Shown here: one piece after another, positions 24,514 through 33,592 of the stretch
Layout: every line of letters begins with the position of its first letter
How positions within the stretch are numbered: the stretch's first letter is position 1
Origin: CAZENU01 sp965222125
Lineage (GTDB): Bacteria; Chloroflexota; Dehalococcoidia; Lucifugimonadales; CAZENU01
NCBI GenBank assembly: GCA_965222125.1
Contig: CBDCTC010000005.1
Span: 682,001 to 746,000 of the forward strand
Direction: 5' to 3'
DNA length: 64,000 nucleotides
The notes under the pieces: generated by a model
The model's input: the letters and a program-made list of their open reading frames with translations, nothing else
What the model was told of the DNA's origin: nothing
Databases searched by the model: none
Position numbers and translations under genes: made by a program

Positions 24514-25089
24514 GTGAACCGCGCCGACAAAGCAGAGACCCTGTCCAACGCCGCATGGAACGCCGTGGGCGGTCTGCCCCTCATGCCCGAGGAGCGCGTC
24601 GACTCCGTCTTCGACGTGGATAGAGGCGTGGCCGACGGCGAACGCGAGCCGTCAGAGGCGCTGCTCCTGACCTCGAGACGGATCATCCACGTGAAGGGCA
24701 GAGGCGGGAGACGCCGCGTCGTATTCCTGCCGCTGCGGAACGTCGACGCGGTCGAGATCATGCGCCAGCCGCTGGGCTACGGGACCTTCATCTGGGCCGG
24801 CCTGGCCGTGATCGTCGCGGTCCTCGTGTGGCAGGTCTGGGAGTACGGACTGGCGCCGCTGGCCTCGCTGATCGTGCTCGGGATGGGGGCCTATCTCGTG
24901 GTCGACCGGTTCTTGACCCTTCAGAACCTGTACGTGGTCGTCAACTCCGGATCGTCCCAGGTGAGGCTGGAGATAAGATCGAAGGACGCCTCCCAGGACA
25001 TCCACGACTTCACGACCCGTGTCTTCCAGCTTCAGGAGGAAGCCGCCGGCGGCGGCCCGCCGGGCGCCATCCGGTTCCCGCCCCGGTAG
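24514..25089 (+). CDS. PH-like-domain membrane protein, probably leaderless
   Basis: A 191-residue protein. Residues about 50-85 (ALLLTSRRIIHVKGRGG...PLRNVDAVEI) resemble a bacterial PH domain; two membrane helices follow (FIWAGLAVIVAVLVWQV and LASLIVLGMGAYLVV), with a second beta-rich half (LYVVVNSGSSQVRLEIRSK). The C-terminal tail is Gly/Pro-rich. It starts at GTG directly behind a TATAAT box. It converges on tsaD. The function is unknown; PH-like membrane proteins often sense membrane state. Confidence 0.7.
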   Translation: MNRADKAETLSNAAWNAVGGLPLMPEERVDSVFDVDRGVADGEREPSEALLLTSRRIIHVKGRGGRRRVVFLPLRNVDAVEIMRQPLGYGTFIWAGLAVIVAVLVWQVWEYGLAPLASLIVLGMGAYLVVDRFLTLQNLYVVVNSGSSQVRLEIRSKDASQDIHDFTTRVFQLQEEAAGGGPPGAIRFPPR

Positions 25090-25117
25090 CGGGCGACCGT
25101 CCCAAACCCGCAGAGAG

Positions 25118-26140
25118 CTAGCCCAGCCGCAGATTGGGCACGACGTCGAGGTCCCACTGGCGGCGTGGGCCGTGGCGGAGGTGGAACCACCCCGCCGCTC
25201 CGATCATCGCGCCGTTGTCGGTGCACAGCGCGGGGCGCGGCACGATCACCGGCACGGGCGACTCTTCGCTCATCCTGCAGCGCAGCAGCGCGTTGGCGGC
25301 GACGCCGCCCCCCAGCAGGATGCCTTTGACGGCGTACCGGTCGGCGGCGTCGAGCGTCCTGGAGACCATCGTATCGACAAGGGCCTCCTGGTACGCGGCG
25401 GCAACGTCGGCGACCTGGCCTTCGTCGAGGTCCCGTCCCGGATTCGGGTACCATCCGCGCTGCTCGACGCGGCGCAGCAGCGCGGTCTTCAGGCCGCTGA
25501 AGCTGAAGTCGAGCGAGTTCGGTATCCGCGGCCGGGGAAACCGCGGCTCGCGGCCCTTGGCGCCGGCGGCCACTCGCTGGATCTCCGGGCCGCCCGGGAA
25601 TCCGAGGCCGAGCAGCCGGGCGCCCTTGTCGAACGCCTCGCCCGCGGCGTCGTCCCGCGTGCGCCCGACAAGCGTGTACTGCCCGTGTCCCTCCATCAGC
25701 AGCAGGTCGGTGTGGCCGCCCGAGGCGATCAGGCAGACCAGGGGGAAGCCGGGCCAGGCCTCAGGGTCGTCGCCGTCGAGCCACGCGGCGTAGACGTGCC
25801 CCTCCAGGTGGTTGACGCCGATCAGCGAGACGTCCTTCGCAAGCGCCAGGCCCTTGGCGGAGTTGACCCCGACGAGCAGAGAGCCTGCGAGACCGGGGCC
25901 GTGGGTGACCGCTATGCCGTCGAGGGCGCCGAGATCCGTCTCGGCCTCCTCCAGCGCGCGGGTCACGACCGGCAGCAGCGTCACAAGGTGCTGCCGCGCG
26001 GCGACCTCCGGCACGATGCCGCCGAACTCCGCGTGCATCTCGGCCTGGGTTGCCACCACGTTGGAGACTATGCTTCGCCCGTCCTCGACGACCGCCGCGG
26101 CCGTCTCGTCGCACGAAGTCTCGATGCCCAGGATTCTCAC
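25118..26140 (-). CDS. tsaD: tRNA N6-adenosine threonylcarbamoyltransferase
   Basis: A 340-residue Kae1/TsaD protein that transfers threonylcarbamoyl onto A37 of ANN-reading tRNAs. Signs are GIETSCDETAAAVV at the start, the metal-binding NHLEGH motif (histidines near 110), GGHTDLLLM and the C-terminal CTDNGAMIGAAGW. It starts at GTG 26140, overlapping the upstream amidohydrolase stop (GTGA), so the two are translationally coupled. The partners TsaB, TsaC and TsaE are not in this window. Confidence 0.95.
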   Translation of the reverse strand: MRILGIETSCDETAAAVVEDGRSIVSNVVATQAEMHAEFGGIVPEVAARQHLVTLLPVVTRALEEAETDLGALDGIAVTHGPGLAGSLLVGVNSAKGLALAKDVSLIGVNHLEGHVYAAWLDGDDPEAWPGFPLVCLIASGGHTDLLLMEGHGQYTLVGRTRDDAAGEAFDKGARLLGLGFPGGPEIQRVAAGAKGREPRFPRPRIPNSLDFSFSGLKTALLRRVEQRGWYPNPGRDLDEGQVADVAAAYQEALVDTMVSRTLDAADRYAVKGILLGGGVAANALLRCRMSEESPVPVIVPRPALCTDNGAMIGAAGWFHLRHGPRRQWDLDVVPNLRLG

Positions 26141-27285
26141 GGCGTGTCGCTCGGGACCTCGATCCCCATGACCCTTGCGACCGTGCCGCCCAGGATGTCC
26201 GCCCGCTCGCCGTCAGACAGGAAGTCGCAGTGGACCCTGAACTGGTCCATCGACTGCCGGTAGGTGCAGAACCTGGCAACCATCGGCATGTCGGTGCCCC
26301 ACATGAGGCGGTGGGCGCCGATCCGCTCCACGCACTGCTTCACGGCCGGCTCGGCCTCCTTCCACGGGTATTCCCACAGGTTGCCCATCCCGATCGGGAT
26401 GAGAAGCTGCATGTGGCACTGCGGCGCCTCGAAGACATCCCATACCGCGTCGGGCAACACGATTCTGCCGTCGTCCATGAACGCGCGCCAGGGCAGGCCA
26501 TGAGTGATCACTACGGGCACGTGGGGGTAGCGCTCCATCCAGCGGAGCAGGACTCGCTGCTCCTCCAGGTACTCGTCCTGCCACGACCTCTGAAACGTCT
26601 TGTCACCCCTGCCGCCTATCAGTGTGAAGTAGACCGGCACGCCGAGCTCGGCGACTCCGCGCCAGAATGGGGCCAGCGGGCCAGCGTCCCAAGGTTCGTC
26701 GTAGCCCTTCAGCACCCCGCCAGTCGGCTGGTAGTAGAAGCCGGGAATGAACTGTATCGCCACGTGTTTGTCGTCGGCGATCTCCTGCCGCAGCCACTCC
26801 ACGGTCCCTTCCGGGTCGAGCGGAATCGCCCCCTCCGTGAGCTTGACCAGCCTGATCAGCCGGTCCGGGAATTTCCGAACGGCGTCTTTCAGATACGGGT
26901 TGAGCACGACGTCGCCCCCGAGGAACGAGTAGACGTGCATGATCCCGACGTCAACGCCCGCGTAGTCCATCTCGGCGATCATCAGCTCGGGCGGGCACTC
27001 CAGGTTGTGGAGCATGGGCGGGTAATACTGCTTCGTGTACAGCTCGCCCTCGTACTCCCACGCGAGTCCGCCGTTGTGCCGCCTCCACGTTATGTCCCGG
27101 AGCTCGCCGCTGTCCGGGTCTTTCAGGACGCCGTTGTCGGCGGGGGCCCTGTCTCTGACTCTCCAGACGGGCTGGTGGTGGGCGCCGAGCTCGCTCTGGA
27201 GCATCCGCATCTTCTCGTCCAGGGTCGAGTACCCCTGGGGCAGATCGACCTGCGGGAAGCAGTACATGTGGCTGTCGATGATCAA
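26137..27285 (-). CDS. amidohydrolase family 2 metal-dependent hydrolase
   Basis: A 382-residue TIM-barrel amidohydrolase of the ACMSD/2-hydroxy-acid decarboxylase group. It opens LIIDSHMYCFP, where the usual HxH metal pair (DxHxH) is reduced to a single His. Barrel strands include VPVVITHGLPW and the closing metal aspartate in LMWGTDMPM. Start is TTG at 27285 with CAGGAG 6 bases upstream; a longer frame to 27648 is antisense to the divergent oxidoreductase and is rejected. It is the first gene of a two-gene unit with tsaD. The substrate is unknown; an aromatic or lactone breakdown step is the family habit. Confidence 0.82.
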   Translation of the reverse strand: MIIDSHMYCFPQVDLPQGYSTLDEKMRMLQSELGAHHQPVWRVRDRAPADNGVLKDPDSGELRDITWRRHNGGLAWEYEGELYTKQYYPPMLHNLECPPELMIAEMDYAGVDVGIMHVYSFLGGDVVLNPYLKDAVRKFPDRLIRLVKLTEGAIPLDPEGTVEWLRQEIADDKHVAIQFIPGFYYQPTGGVLKGYDEPWDAGPLAPFWRGVAELGVPVYFTLIGGRGDKTFQRSWQDEYLEEQRVLLRWMERYPHVPVVITHGLPWRAFMDDGRIVLPDAVWDVFEAPQCHMQLLIPIGMGNLWEYPWKEAEPAVKQCVERIGAHRLMWGTDMPMVARFCTYRQSMDQFRVHCDFLSDGERADILGGTVARVMGIEVPSDTP

Positions 27286-27360
27286 CGGAGACTCCTGCGG
27301 TGGGATTAGTCGGGACAATTGTAGGCGACGGGCGCACCGGGTCAAGCGGCCTGAACGTCG

Positions 27361-27389
27361 TTGACACTGGTTGTGGCCGACAATACCAT
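27361..27389 (+). promoter_or_regulatory. promoter of the DAO-family oxidoreductase
   Basis: TTGACA (27361-27366), 17-base spacer, TACCAT (27384-27389); leader of about 80 bases to the ATG at 27475. Confidence 0.65.
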
Positions 27390-27474
27390 CGCATCCGACC
27401 GACGACCCGAGAATAGCTGGCGCACGAGATCGCGCCGCACCCTGGCACTGACGGTCCCCGGAGGAATCGCGAAG

Positions 27475-28641
27475 ATGGCCGACGAACACAGGTCGAGCGC
27501 AGACGCCGTAGTGGTCGGCGGCGGGGTGATGGGATGCAGCATCCTGTACAACCTCGGCGCGATGGGCATGACCGACACGGTGCTGGTGGAGCAGGCCGCG
27601 CTCGGGTCGGGGTCCACGGGCCGGTCGCAGGCCATCCTGCGGATGCACTACTCGAACGAGGCGACGACCCGGCTGGCCTGGGAGAGTCTGAGAGTCTTTC
27701 GCGACTTCGACGCGATCGTGGGGGGCTCGTCAGGCTACGTGAAGACTGGCTACCTTCTGATCGCCTCCGCCGAGGACCGCGAGGCTTTGGAGCGCAACGT
27801 CGAGTTGCAGCGGGAGGCCGGCGTCGCGGCCGAGGTGATCGCGCCCGAAGACGCCCCGGCCGGCTTCCGCGTGGCCGAGGACGAGGCGTGCGCCTACGAA
27901 CCGGAGTCCGGCTACGCCGATCCTCACTCGGTCACGCAGGGGTACGCCACAGCGGCCCGCGGGCTCGGAGCCCAGGTCCGCGTCCAGGAATCGGCGCACG
28001 GCATCACCGTGTCGGGCGGGCGAGTCACGGGGGTCACGACCTCCCGCGGCGAGATATCGACTCCAGTCGCCGTCGTCGCGGCGGGGCCGTGGTCGGCGCC
28101 GCTGCTGCGGCGCGTAGGCGTGGAGGCGCCGCTGGAAACGGTGCGCCATCAGGTGATAACGCTGCGCCGGCCGGAGACCGAATCCGAACACGCCATCGTC
28201 GGCGACATCCCCAACTCGCTATCGGCCCGCCCCGACATCGGCCGCCTGACCCTGGTCGGCGTCGGCGAGGAAGAGCGGGTCGGACCGGACGAGCTCAACC
28301 ACGGTGTCGACCAGGCGACGGTCGAGGATGTTGCCGCGAAGCTGACCGACCGGATGCCGGGCATGGAGCACGCGGTGTTCCGGGGAGGCTGGTCGGGGCT
28401 GTTCACGATCACTCCGGACTGGCACCCGATACTGGGGCGAGTCCCCGGCATCGACGGCCTGTACTGCGCCGTCGGCTTCAGCGGACACGGATTCAAGCTG
28501 GCGCCGATGGTCGGGGTCGTCATGGCCGAGCTGGTGACTCAGGGCACGGCCACCACCGTCGACATCTCGATGCTCGGCCTCGACCGCTTCGCCGAGGGCA
28601 GGCTGATGAGGTCCCGCTACGCAATGAGCGTACTGGCCTAG
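27475..28641 (+). CDS. FAD-dependent oxidoreductase, DAO family
   Basis: A 388-residue D-amino-acid oxidase/glycine oxidase-fold enzyme. The FAD loop is VVVGGGVMG (about 12-20), with GSTGRSQAILR after it, and the second FAD segment YCAVGFSGHGFKLAP closes the C-terminus. It resembles sarcosine oxidase beta and dimethylglycine oxidase relatives. It should oxidise a secondary or D-amino acid, producing imine and H2O2 or feeding a quinone. ATG at 27475 with GGAGGA 10 bases upstream and its own promoter. The gene diverges from the amidohydrolase. Confidence 0.85.
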   Translation: MADEHRSSADAVVVGGGVMGCSILYNLGAMGMTDTVLVEQAALGSGSTGRSQAILRMHYSNEATTRLAWESLRVFRDFDAIVGGSSGYVKTGYLLIASAEDREALERNVELQREAGVAAEVIAPEDAPAGFRVAEDEACAYEPESGYADPHSVTQGYATAARGLGAQVRVQESAHGITVSGGRVTGVTTSRGEISTPVAVVAAGPWSAPLLRRVGVEAPLETVRHQVITLRRPETESEHAIVGDIPNSLSARPDIGRLTLVGVGEEERVGPDELNHGVDQATVEDVAAKLTDRMPGMEHAVFRGGWSGLFTITPDWHPILGRVPGIDGLYCAVGFSGHGFKLAPMVGVVMAELVTQGTATTVDISMLGLDRFAEGRLMRSRYAMSVLA

Positions 28642-28682
28642 CGTCCTGAATTTGAGCTCGCGGAATGAGCCCGCTGAGCGGA

Positions 28683-28727
28683 GAAACCCCCTCTCCCTTG
28701 ACGGGAGAGGGCTGGGGTGAGCGTGAC
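28683..28727 (+). repeat. REP-like palindromic element, copy 3
   Basis: CCTCTCCCTTGACGGGAGAGG followed by GCTGGGGTGAG, nearly identical to the copies at 14571 and 14668. It sits between convergent genes. Confidence 0.7.
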
Positions 28728-28795
28728 AGCTACGAGCATACCCACACTCCCCTATGCAACGAACTTCAGAGTCGGGAAACGAGCGGGAACACGCC

Positions 28796-30295
28796 CTACC
28801 CGTCCGATCCGCCCGTCGCGTACCGCGCCGCACCCCGGCCGGCGATGCGGCCGAACACCGCCCCGGCCATCAGACCGGCGCCGCCGGGGTAGTTGTCGTA
28901 GAAGAGGCCGGCGGCGATCTCCCCGGCTGCGTAGAGCCCGGCGATGGGACGCGCGCCCGCGTCCGTCACCCGCGCGTAGGCGTCGACGCTCAGGCCGCCG
29001 AAGGTGAACGTGATGCCGCACGTGACCGCGTAGCCGAGAAACGGCGGCTCCGAGATCGGCTGCGCCCAGTTCGACTTCGGCGGTTCGATGCCGACCGCGC
29101 TCCTGCCGTCCAGCACCGTCGGGTCGAAGGGGCCGCCGCGAACGGCGGCGTTGAACTCCCGCACCGTGCCGGTCAGGCCCGCCCGGTCGATGCCCAGGGC
29201 GTCGGCCAGCGTCTCGATAGAGCTCGCCTTCGCCATCGATACCTGGGGAATCCGGTACTCGTCCCGGAGCAGGTGCTCCACCTTGGAGTCGAATATCTGG
29301 AACGCCGCGCGGTGGGGCTGGTACAGGATCTCGCGTCCGTACCTGGCGTAAGTGTAGTTGCGAAAATCGGCGCCCTCATCCACGAACCGTCGGCCGTCGA
29401 CGTTGACGATGATGCCGAACTGGTAGGAGTGCTTCTGGTACAGGTCGGCGATAGTCCGGTCGCCGAACGGCGGCGCGTTGAGGTCCCAGGCCACGGCGTG
29501 GCAGCCGCTCCAGTCGCCCGCGCGCCCGGCGCCGGCCTCCAGCGCGATGCGGATTCCGTCGCCGGTGTTGTAGCGCGTGCCGCGCACCTTCACGTCGCTC
29601 CACAGCGGGCCCAGATGACTCGCGCGCATGTCGGGGTTGGCCTCGAAGCCGCCGCAGGCCAGGACGACGGCGTTCGCTCCGGCCGCGCGCTCGCCGCCGG
29701 CGCATCGGACCGAGACGCCCTCGATCGCGTCGGCGGAGTCCAGCAGCAGACCGTCCGCCGCCGTCTCGTAGGCCACGTCCACGCCGGCCTGCCCCGCCAG
29801 CTCGAACAGCCGGTCGGACAGGTCCCTGCCGGCGCCGACCGCCTCGACGATCAGGCCGCCCCAAAAGCGGGAAGCGCCGCCCGATCTGAAGGCCTGACGC
29901 CCCAGCGCCAGGGCCCACCTGACGCCCGCGCGGCCCATCCAGACCATCGTCGGAAGGGACTCAGAGGCGAGCGTTCGCGCCAATGCCGGGTCGGCGCGAC
30001 CGCCGGTGACTCGCATCAGATCGTCGTAGTACGACGCCACCGGGTAGCTCCCGACGTCGACCGACCGGCGCTCCTCGTCGCCCATGTCCGCGACAACCGC
30101 GCCTACGTCGTCGATGCCGTCGTAGGCGAACCGGAAGAGTCCGCCGGTAAAGTAGGTGTTGCCGCCGCGCAGGTACTCAGGCGCCTTCTCTAGCACCAGC
30201 ACCGAGGCACCCTGCTCGGCGGCCGACAGGGCGGCCGTCAGCCCCGCGTTCCCCGCCCCGGCGACGACAACGTCGTACCAGTCTTTCAGGGCCAC
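28796..30295 (-). CDS. FAD-binding dehydrogenase, fumarate reductase flavoprotein type
   Basis: A 499-residue flavoprotein. The N-terminal FAD loop is VVVAGAGNAGLTAALSA (about 9-25); LYAAGEIAAGLFYDNYPGGAGLMAG near the C-terminus is the second FAD signature of the FrdA/tricarballylate dehydrogenase (TcuA) group. The capping-domain segment RFVDEGADFRNYTYARYG fits the same group. The closest functional type is oxidation of tricarballylate or a related carboxylic acid, or a 3-ketosteroid-like substrate. Start is GTG at 30295. A partner Fe-S or cytochrome gene is not adjacent. Confidence 0.85.
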   Translation of the reverse strand: MALKDWYDVVVAGAGNAGLTAALSAAEQGASVLVLEKAPEYLRGGNTYFTGGLFRFAYDGIDDVGAVVADMGDEERRSVDVGSYPVASYYDDLMRVTGGRADPALARTLASESLPTMVWMGRAGVRWALALGRQAFRSGGASRFWGGLIVEAVGAGRDLSDRLFELAGQAGVDVAYETAADGLLLDSADAIEGVSVRCAGGERAAGANAVVLACGGFEANPDMRASHLGPLWSDVKVRGTRYNTGDGIRIALEAGAGRAGDWSGCHAVAWDLNAPPFGDRTIADLYQKHSYQFGIIVNVDGRRFVDEGADFRNYTYARYGREILYQPHRAAFQIFDSKVEHLLRDEYRIPQVSMAKASSIETLADALGIDRAGLTGTVREFNAAVRGGPFDPTVLDGRSAVGIEPPKSNWAQPISEPPFLGYAVTCGITFTFGGLSVDAYARVTDAGARPIAGLYAAGEIAAGLFYDNYPGGAGLMAGAVFGRIAGRGAARYATGGSDG

Positions 30296-30387
30296 GCCGG
30301 CTTACCTCCCACGGTCGAGCTCAGGTGGTACCGCCCCGCGGGCGTTTGCGACGGGGGCGCGACCGTACACCCTCTTCGTGGCGGCCG

Positions 30388-30891
30388 CTACGCGTATCTG
30401 GCCGCGGCCATCATCACCACGGCGACGAACAGCAGTATCACCGTCGCGCGGAGATAACGCCTGGACCGCAACGCCAGCGATTCCATCCGAGCCGTCTCTT
30501 CGGGCGTCTGAGCCTCTCCTTCAGCCGAGGCGCCGACCTGCGCCATGCGCTTCCTGCTGACCGCAGCCATGGCGCCGGTGCCCATCGCGATCACCGTCAC
30601 GACGAGCGCGAGCGACATCGAGCGCCCCCAGTCGGTCTCGTGGATGAGCCCGAGGCTGCCCCATCTCAGCCGAAGCATCAGGTACACGCCGGCGGCGATC
30701 GTGATCGCGCCCGTGACGTTCATTACCTTGTCGAATGCCGGCATCAGCGAGTCGAGCAGCGCCCTTTGCGCGTCGGGGCCAAGCTGACGCAGGCGGGGTT
30801 CGAGGACGGCCGCCGCGAACACCGCCGCGCCGAACCAGACCGCCCCAAAGCCTAGGTGGATTGTCCGCACGAGGATTAGCTCTATGTCCAC
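30388..30891 (-). CDS. four-helix membrane protein, CopD/DUF2269-like
   Basis: A 167-residue protein with four hydrophobic segments: near 5-28 (LVRTIHLGFGAVWFGAAVFAA), 58-75, 90-110 and 147-165. A conserved-looking histidine (RTIHLGFGAVWFG) in the first helix is typical of CopD/DUF2269-type heme or metal membrane proteins. It starts with GTG at 30891. It follows no obvious operon. The function is uncertain. Confidence 0.6.
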   Translation of the reverse strand: MDIELILVRTIHLGFGAVWFGAAVFAAAVLEPRLRQLGPDAQRALLDSLMPAFDKVMNVTGAITIAAGVYLMLRLRWGSLGLIHETDWGRSMSLALVVTVIAMGTGAMAAVSRKRMAQVGASAEGEAQTPEETARMESLALRSRRYLRATVILLFVAVVMMAAARYA

Positions 30892-31101
30892 GATTTGCCC
30901 TCCGTGACCGCGCGCTACAACGCGCCTCGACCACGGCCGGCATTCTATGCCACCGGGCCTGCGCGTTCAACGACGGCGCGGCCGTCGGATTCCCGATTTC
31001 GCCGCCGACACGCGCCCGTTCGCCGTAGGCGACGTGCCGTGCGCGGACTTAGACTATGCGCCCGGCGAGGGGCACACCACGGCACTCGAACCGGAGTAAC
31101 G

Positions 31102-31665
31102 ATGCGCAGACTACGCCGAGACCACAGGGGCCGCCTGCTCGTGAGGGTTCGAAGAGCCATGCCGCCGCTCTTCGAACCGCGCTTGAAGCGCCACGCCGTC
31201 AACTACGCCTTCCAGCCCATCCTCGCAACGCTCACCCTCCTCACCATACTGCTAGTCGGGGACGTCGTGCTGAACGCGGCGATAGTCGTCGCCATGGCGT
31301 CGACCGTATTCACGATCTTCGTGGTGCCCAGCAGCATCGCGTCGACACCTCACAGAGTGGTCGGAGGCCACACGGCGGGAGTGGTGGCCGGCTCCGTCGT
31401 GGCCGCCGTCGTCGCCTTCCTCGAGATACCGATGACCGCGGACTCGTCTCGGGCCCTATTGGTCACCGTGGCCGCCCTCACCGTGGGCCTGAGCATCGTG
31501 CTGATGGTGCTGACGAATACCGAGCACCCGCCGGCGGCGGGCGCGGCTCTCGGTCTCGTGATCCACGATTGGAGCCCGTGGTCCGTGGGCGTGATAATAG
31601 TCAGCGCGGTCGCGCTGTCCGTCCTGCGCGCGGCGCTCCGGCCGAGGCTCGTCAACCTGCTCTGA
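31102..31665 (+). CDS. HPP family membrane protein
   Basis: A 187-residue protein with about four hydrophobic helices and the NTEHPPAAGAALG motif that names the HPP family. It begins with a basic segment (MRRLRRDHRGRLLVRVRR) before the first helix. ATG at 31102 is preceded by GGAG at 5 bases; longer in-frame starts lie in non-coding sequence. HPP proteins have been linked to nitrite transport in cyanobacteria and plastids, but not established for this lineage. Confidence 0.75.
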   Translation: MRRLRRDHRGRLLVRVRRAMPPLFEPRLKRHAVNYAFQPILATLTLLTILLVGDVVLNAAIVVAMASTVFTIFVVPSSIASTPHRVVGGHTAGVVAGSVVAAVVAFLEIPMTADSSRALLVTVAALTVGLSIVLMVLTNTEHPPAAGAALGLVIHDWSPWSVGVIIVSAVALSVLRAALRPRLVNLL

Positions 31666-31736
31666 GCCCTCGCCGCGCCCTGGTGTCCCGCGTCCGGGGA
31701 GACCGGTATGGCCGCCGTAGGAATCCGGCATTCGCC

Positions 31737-31765
31737 TTGACGGGGTACCCGGCGGTCAATACGCT
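31737..31765 (+). promoter_or_regulatory. promoter of the dipeptidase
   Basis: TTGACG (31737-31742), 17-base spacer, TACGCT (31760-31765). About 25 bases of leader to the ATG. Confidence 0.65.
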
Positions 31766-31796
31766 AACGTCTACCCGGACGACGGAGGAGTGAGCC

Positions 31797-32987
31797 ATGG
31801 CAGCGGCAAAGAGCCCCGCGCTGACCCCCGAAGAGGCGAAGCAGCTTCACTACGAGGCGCTGATCATCGACTACAACCCGCCCGCGACGACCGGCCTGCT
31901 CTTCACGAATGCCATGAGGGAAGCGCTGAACGAGTGGGCGGGATACGGCATGACGCGCGTCGAGGCCACAGAGCGTCTCTCGGCCATGGCCGTGCGGGAG
32001 GTGCAGACCTCCGCCGAGGCGAGGGCCGCGTACCTAGGCATCCTCGACGAGGCGGGCGTCGACATCGCCAACGCCACGTACGGTGCGCTGCCCCCGCGGT
32101 TAGACGACATATTCGAGAAGACCGTGACGCGCGTCGCCGAGGCCCGGGCGTTCATCGACGCCTTCGACGGCGAGCTGGTCCTCGTCACGAGCGACAAGGA
32201 CATTCGCCGTGTGCGGGAAGAGGGAAAACACGGCATCATCATCAACTTCCAGGACACGCTGCCCTTCGGCGCCGAGCTCGACCGTATCGACATGTTCTAC
32301 AACATGGGACTGCGCGTCGTGCAGCTTACGTACAACCTCAGAAACCTCGTCGGCGACGGCTGCACCGAGACGCACCGGAGCGGGCTTACCTACTTCGGCC
32401 GCGAGGTGGTAGCCAAGCTGAACGAGCTCGGCGTGATGGTCGACGTCAGCCACTGCAGCCCGCAGGTCGGCTGGGACGCGCTGGAGGTGTCGAACGCGCC
32501 GATAGTGGTGACTCACTCGTGCAGCGCGACGCTGTCGTATCACGACCGCGGCAAGGACAACGACCTGGCCCGGGCGATAGCGGACCGTGGCGGCTTCTTC
32601 GGCGTCGTCGTCATACCAGGGTTTCTGCAGACCTCGCACGAGGCCACGCTGGACGACTTCGCAGACCACGTCGAGCACATGGTCAACGCGGTCGGCATAG
32701 ACAACGTCGGCATCTCGACCGACAAGGCCGGACCCGGGGGCGGGACGAGCTCGCTGATCGAGTACCCGGAGACGATGCTGCCCACGCGCCCGGGCACGTT
32801 CGACTGGAGCGGCTTCAGGCCGAAGGAGCACCGCAACACCGAGCCCTACCGAATGATCGGCTACGAGGACATACGCGACTGGCCCAACCTGACCCTGAAG
32901 CTGGCCGAGCGCGGCTTCAACGAAGACGAGCTGCGGAAGCTCCTCGGCCTCAACTATCAGCGGATCTCCAAGGAGATAGTCGGCTAG
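31797..32987 (+). CDS. membrane dipeptidase (peptidase M19) family protein
   Basis: A 396-residue renal-dipeptidase-like amidohydrolase. Features are the barrel segments GIIINFQDTLPFG, VVQLTYNLRN, VMVDVSHCSP and PIVVTHSCSATL, the usual M19 metal-site strands (VSH and TH). The N-terminal HxD metal motif reads LIIDYNPP, so the usual His is replaced by Tyr. VDNVGISTDKAGPGG is the closing motif. M19 enzymes cleave dipeptides, often with D-residues, which fits the D-amino-acid enzymes at 20-22 kb. ATG at 31797; GGAGGAGTGAGCC upstream. Confidence 0.85.
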   Translation: MAAAKSPALTPEEAKQLHYEALIIDYNPPATTGLLFTNAMREALNEWAGYGMTRVEATERLSAMAVREVQTSAEARAAYLGILDEAGVDIANATYGALPPRLDDIFEKTVTRVAEARAFIDAFDGELVLVTSDKDIRRVREEGKHGIIINFQDTLPFGAELDRIDMFYNMGLRVVQLTYNLRNLVGDGCTETHRSGLTYFGREVVAKLNELGVMVDVSHCSPQVGWDALEVSNAPIVVTHSCSATLSYHDRGKDNDLARAIADRGGFFGVVVIPGFLQTSHEATLDDFADHVEHMVNAVGIDNVGISTDKAGPGGGTSSLIEYPETMLPTRPGTFDWSGFRPKEHRNTEPYRMIGYEDIRDWPNLTLKLAERGFNEDELRKLLGLNYQRISKEIVG

Positions 32988-32996
32988 CCTCGGGCC

Positions 32997-33421
32997 GTGA
33001 GCGTCGTCTGCCGGCGTCTTGTAGTTCAGGCACTTTCCCAGGGTATTGTTGTAGGCCTGAATCATCTGTGTAGACCGCTCCACCGGCAACCTGCTCAGGA
33101 GACCAGCCCTGTGAGAGATGTGAGAGCACCCGTGCACGGAGAGTTTCGTCCCGCTCCATACGGGGCAGCCTCGCCACCTGCGGGCACGAGCCTGCTGGTC
33201 GGCATATACCGGCTTGTATTCACCGGTCTGTGACCCATTGCGCTTCAGCTCCCGAGCAACTGTAGATGGCGAGCGATCCAAATCTGCAGCGATCTGCCGG
33301 ATCGAGCGTCCCTCCGCTTGTAGGCAGGCAATCTCACACCGCTCTTCAATGGTGACATGTCCATAACGCTTTCCCATGACAACACCTTAACCAAGTGTTG
33401 CACTTCGTTTGTGAGTTTAGG
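32997..33421 (-). mobile_element. IS30-family transposase relic
   Basis: Minus-strand fragments of an IS30 transposase. The N-terminal HTH (33377 to about 33172, CEIACLQAEGRSIRQIAADL) is followed by a frameshifted RVLSHLSQGWSPEQVAG (to about 33083), then only the extreme C-terminus (YNNTLGKCLNYKTP). About 200 residues of the DDE core are missing. IS30 elements often begin with a stretch like the one at 33378-33420 (CAAGTGTTGCACTTCGTTTG). The relic is non-functional and lies between the dipeptidase and the dxs promoter. Confidence 0.75.
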
Positions 33422-33487
33422 GAATCCAGGAGCGGAGGGCGTTTTCGTCCCATCGACTCTGAACATCCACACGACCATTTACCAATG

Positions 33488-33516
33488 TTGACACCCGATA
33501 GCGTGTGCCCTACGCT
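33488..33516 (+). promoter_or_regulatory. dxs promoter
   Basis: TTGACA (33488-33493), 17-base spacer, TACGCT (33511-33516), just beyond the IS30 relic. Leader about 70 bases. Confidence 0.7.
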
Positions 33517-33592
33517 ACGAATAGGCGTTCAAGGCGTTCCCCAGATACGGCGACCCCGCCGCTACAAGACGACACCTCAGTAGGAGAGCCCC

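Noticed and set aside
32100..33377. A 425-residue minus-strand frame joining the IS30 N-terminus to sequence opposite the dipeptidase
   Set aside because: Only the first 70 residues and a short tail match IS30; the rest is antisense to a real gene.
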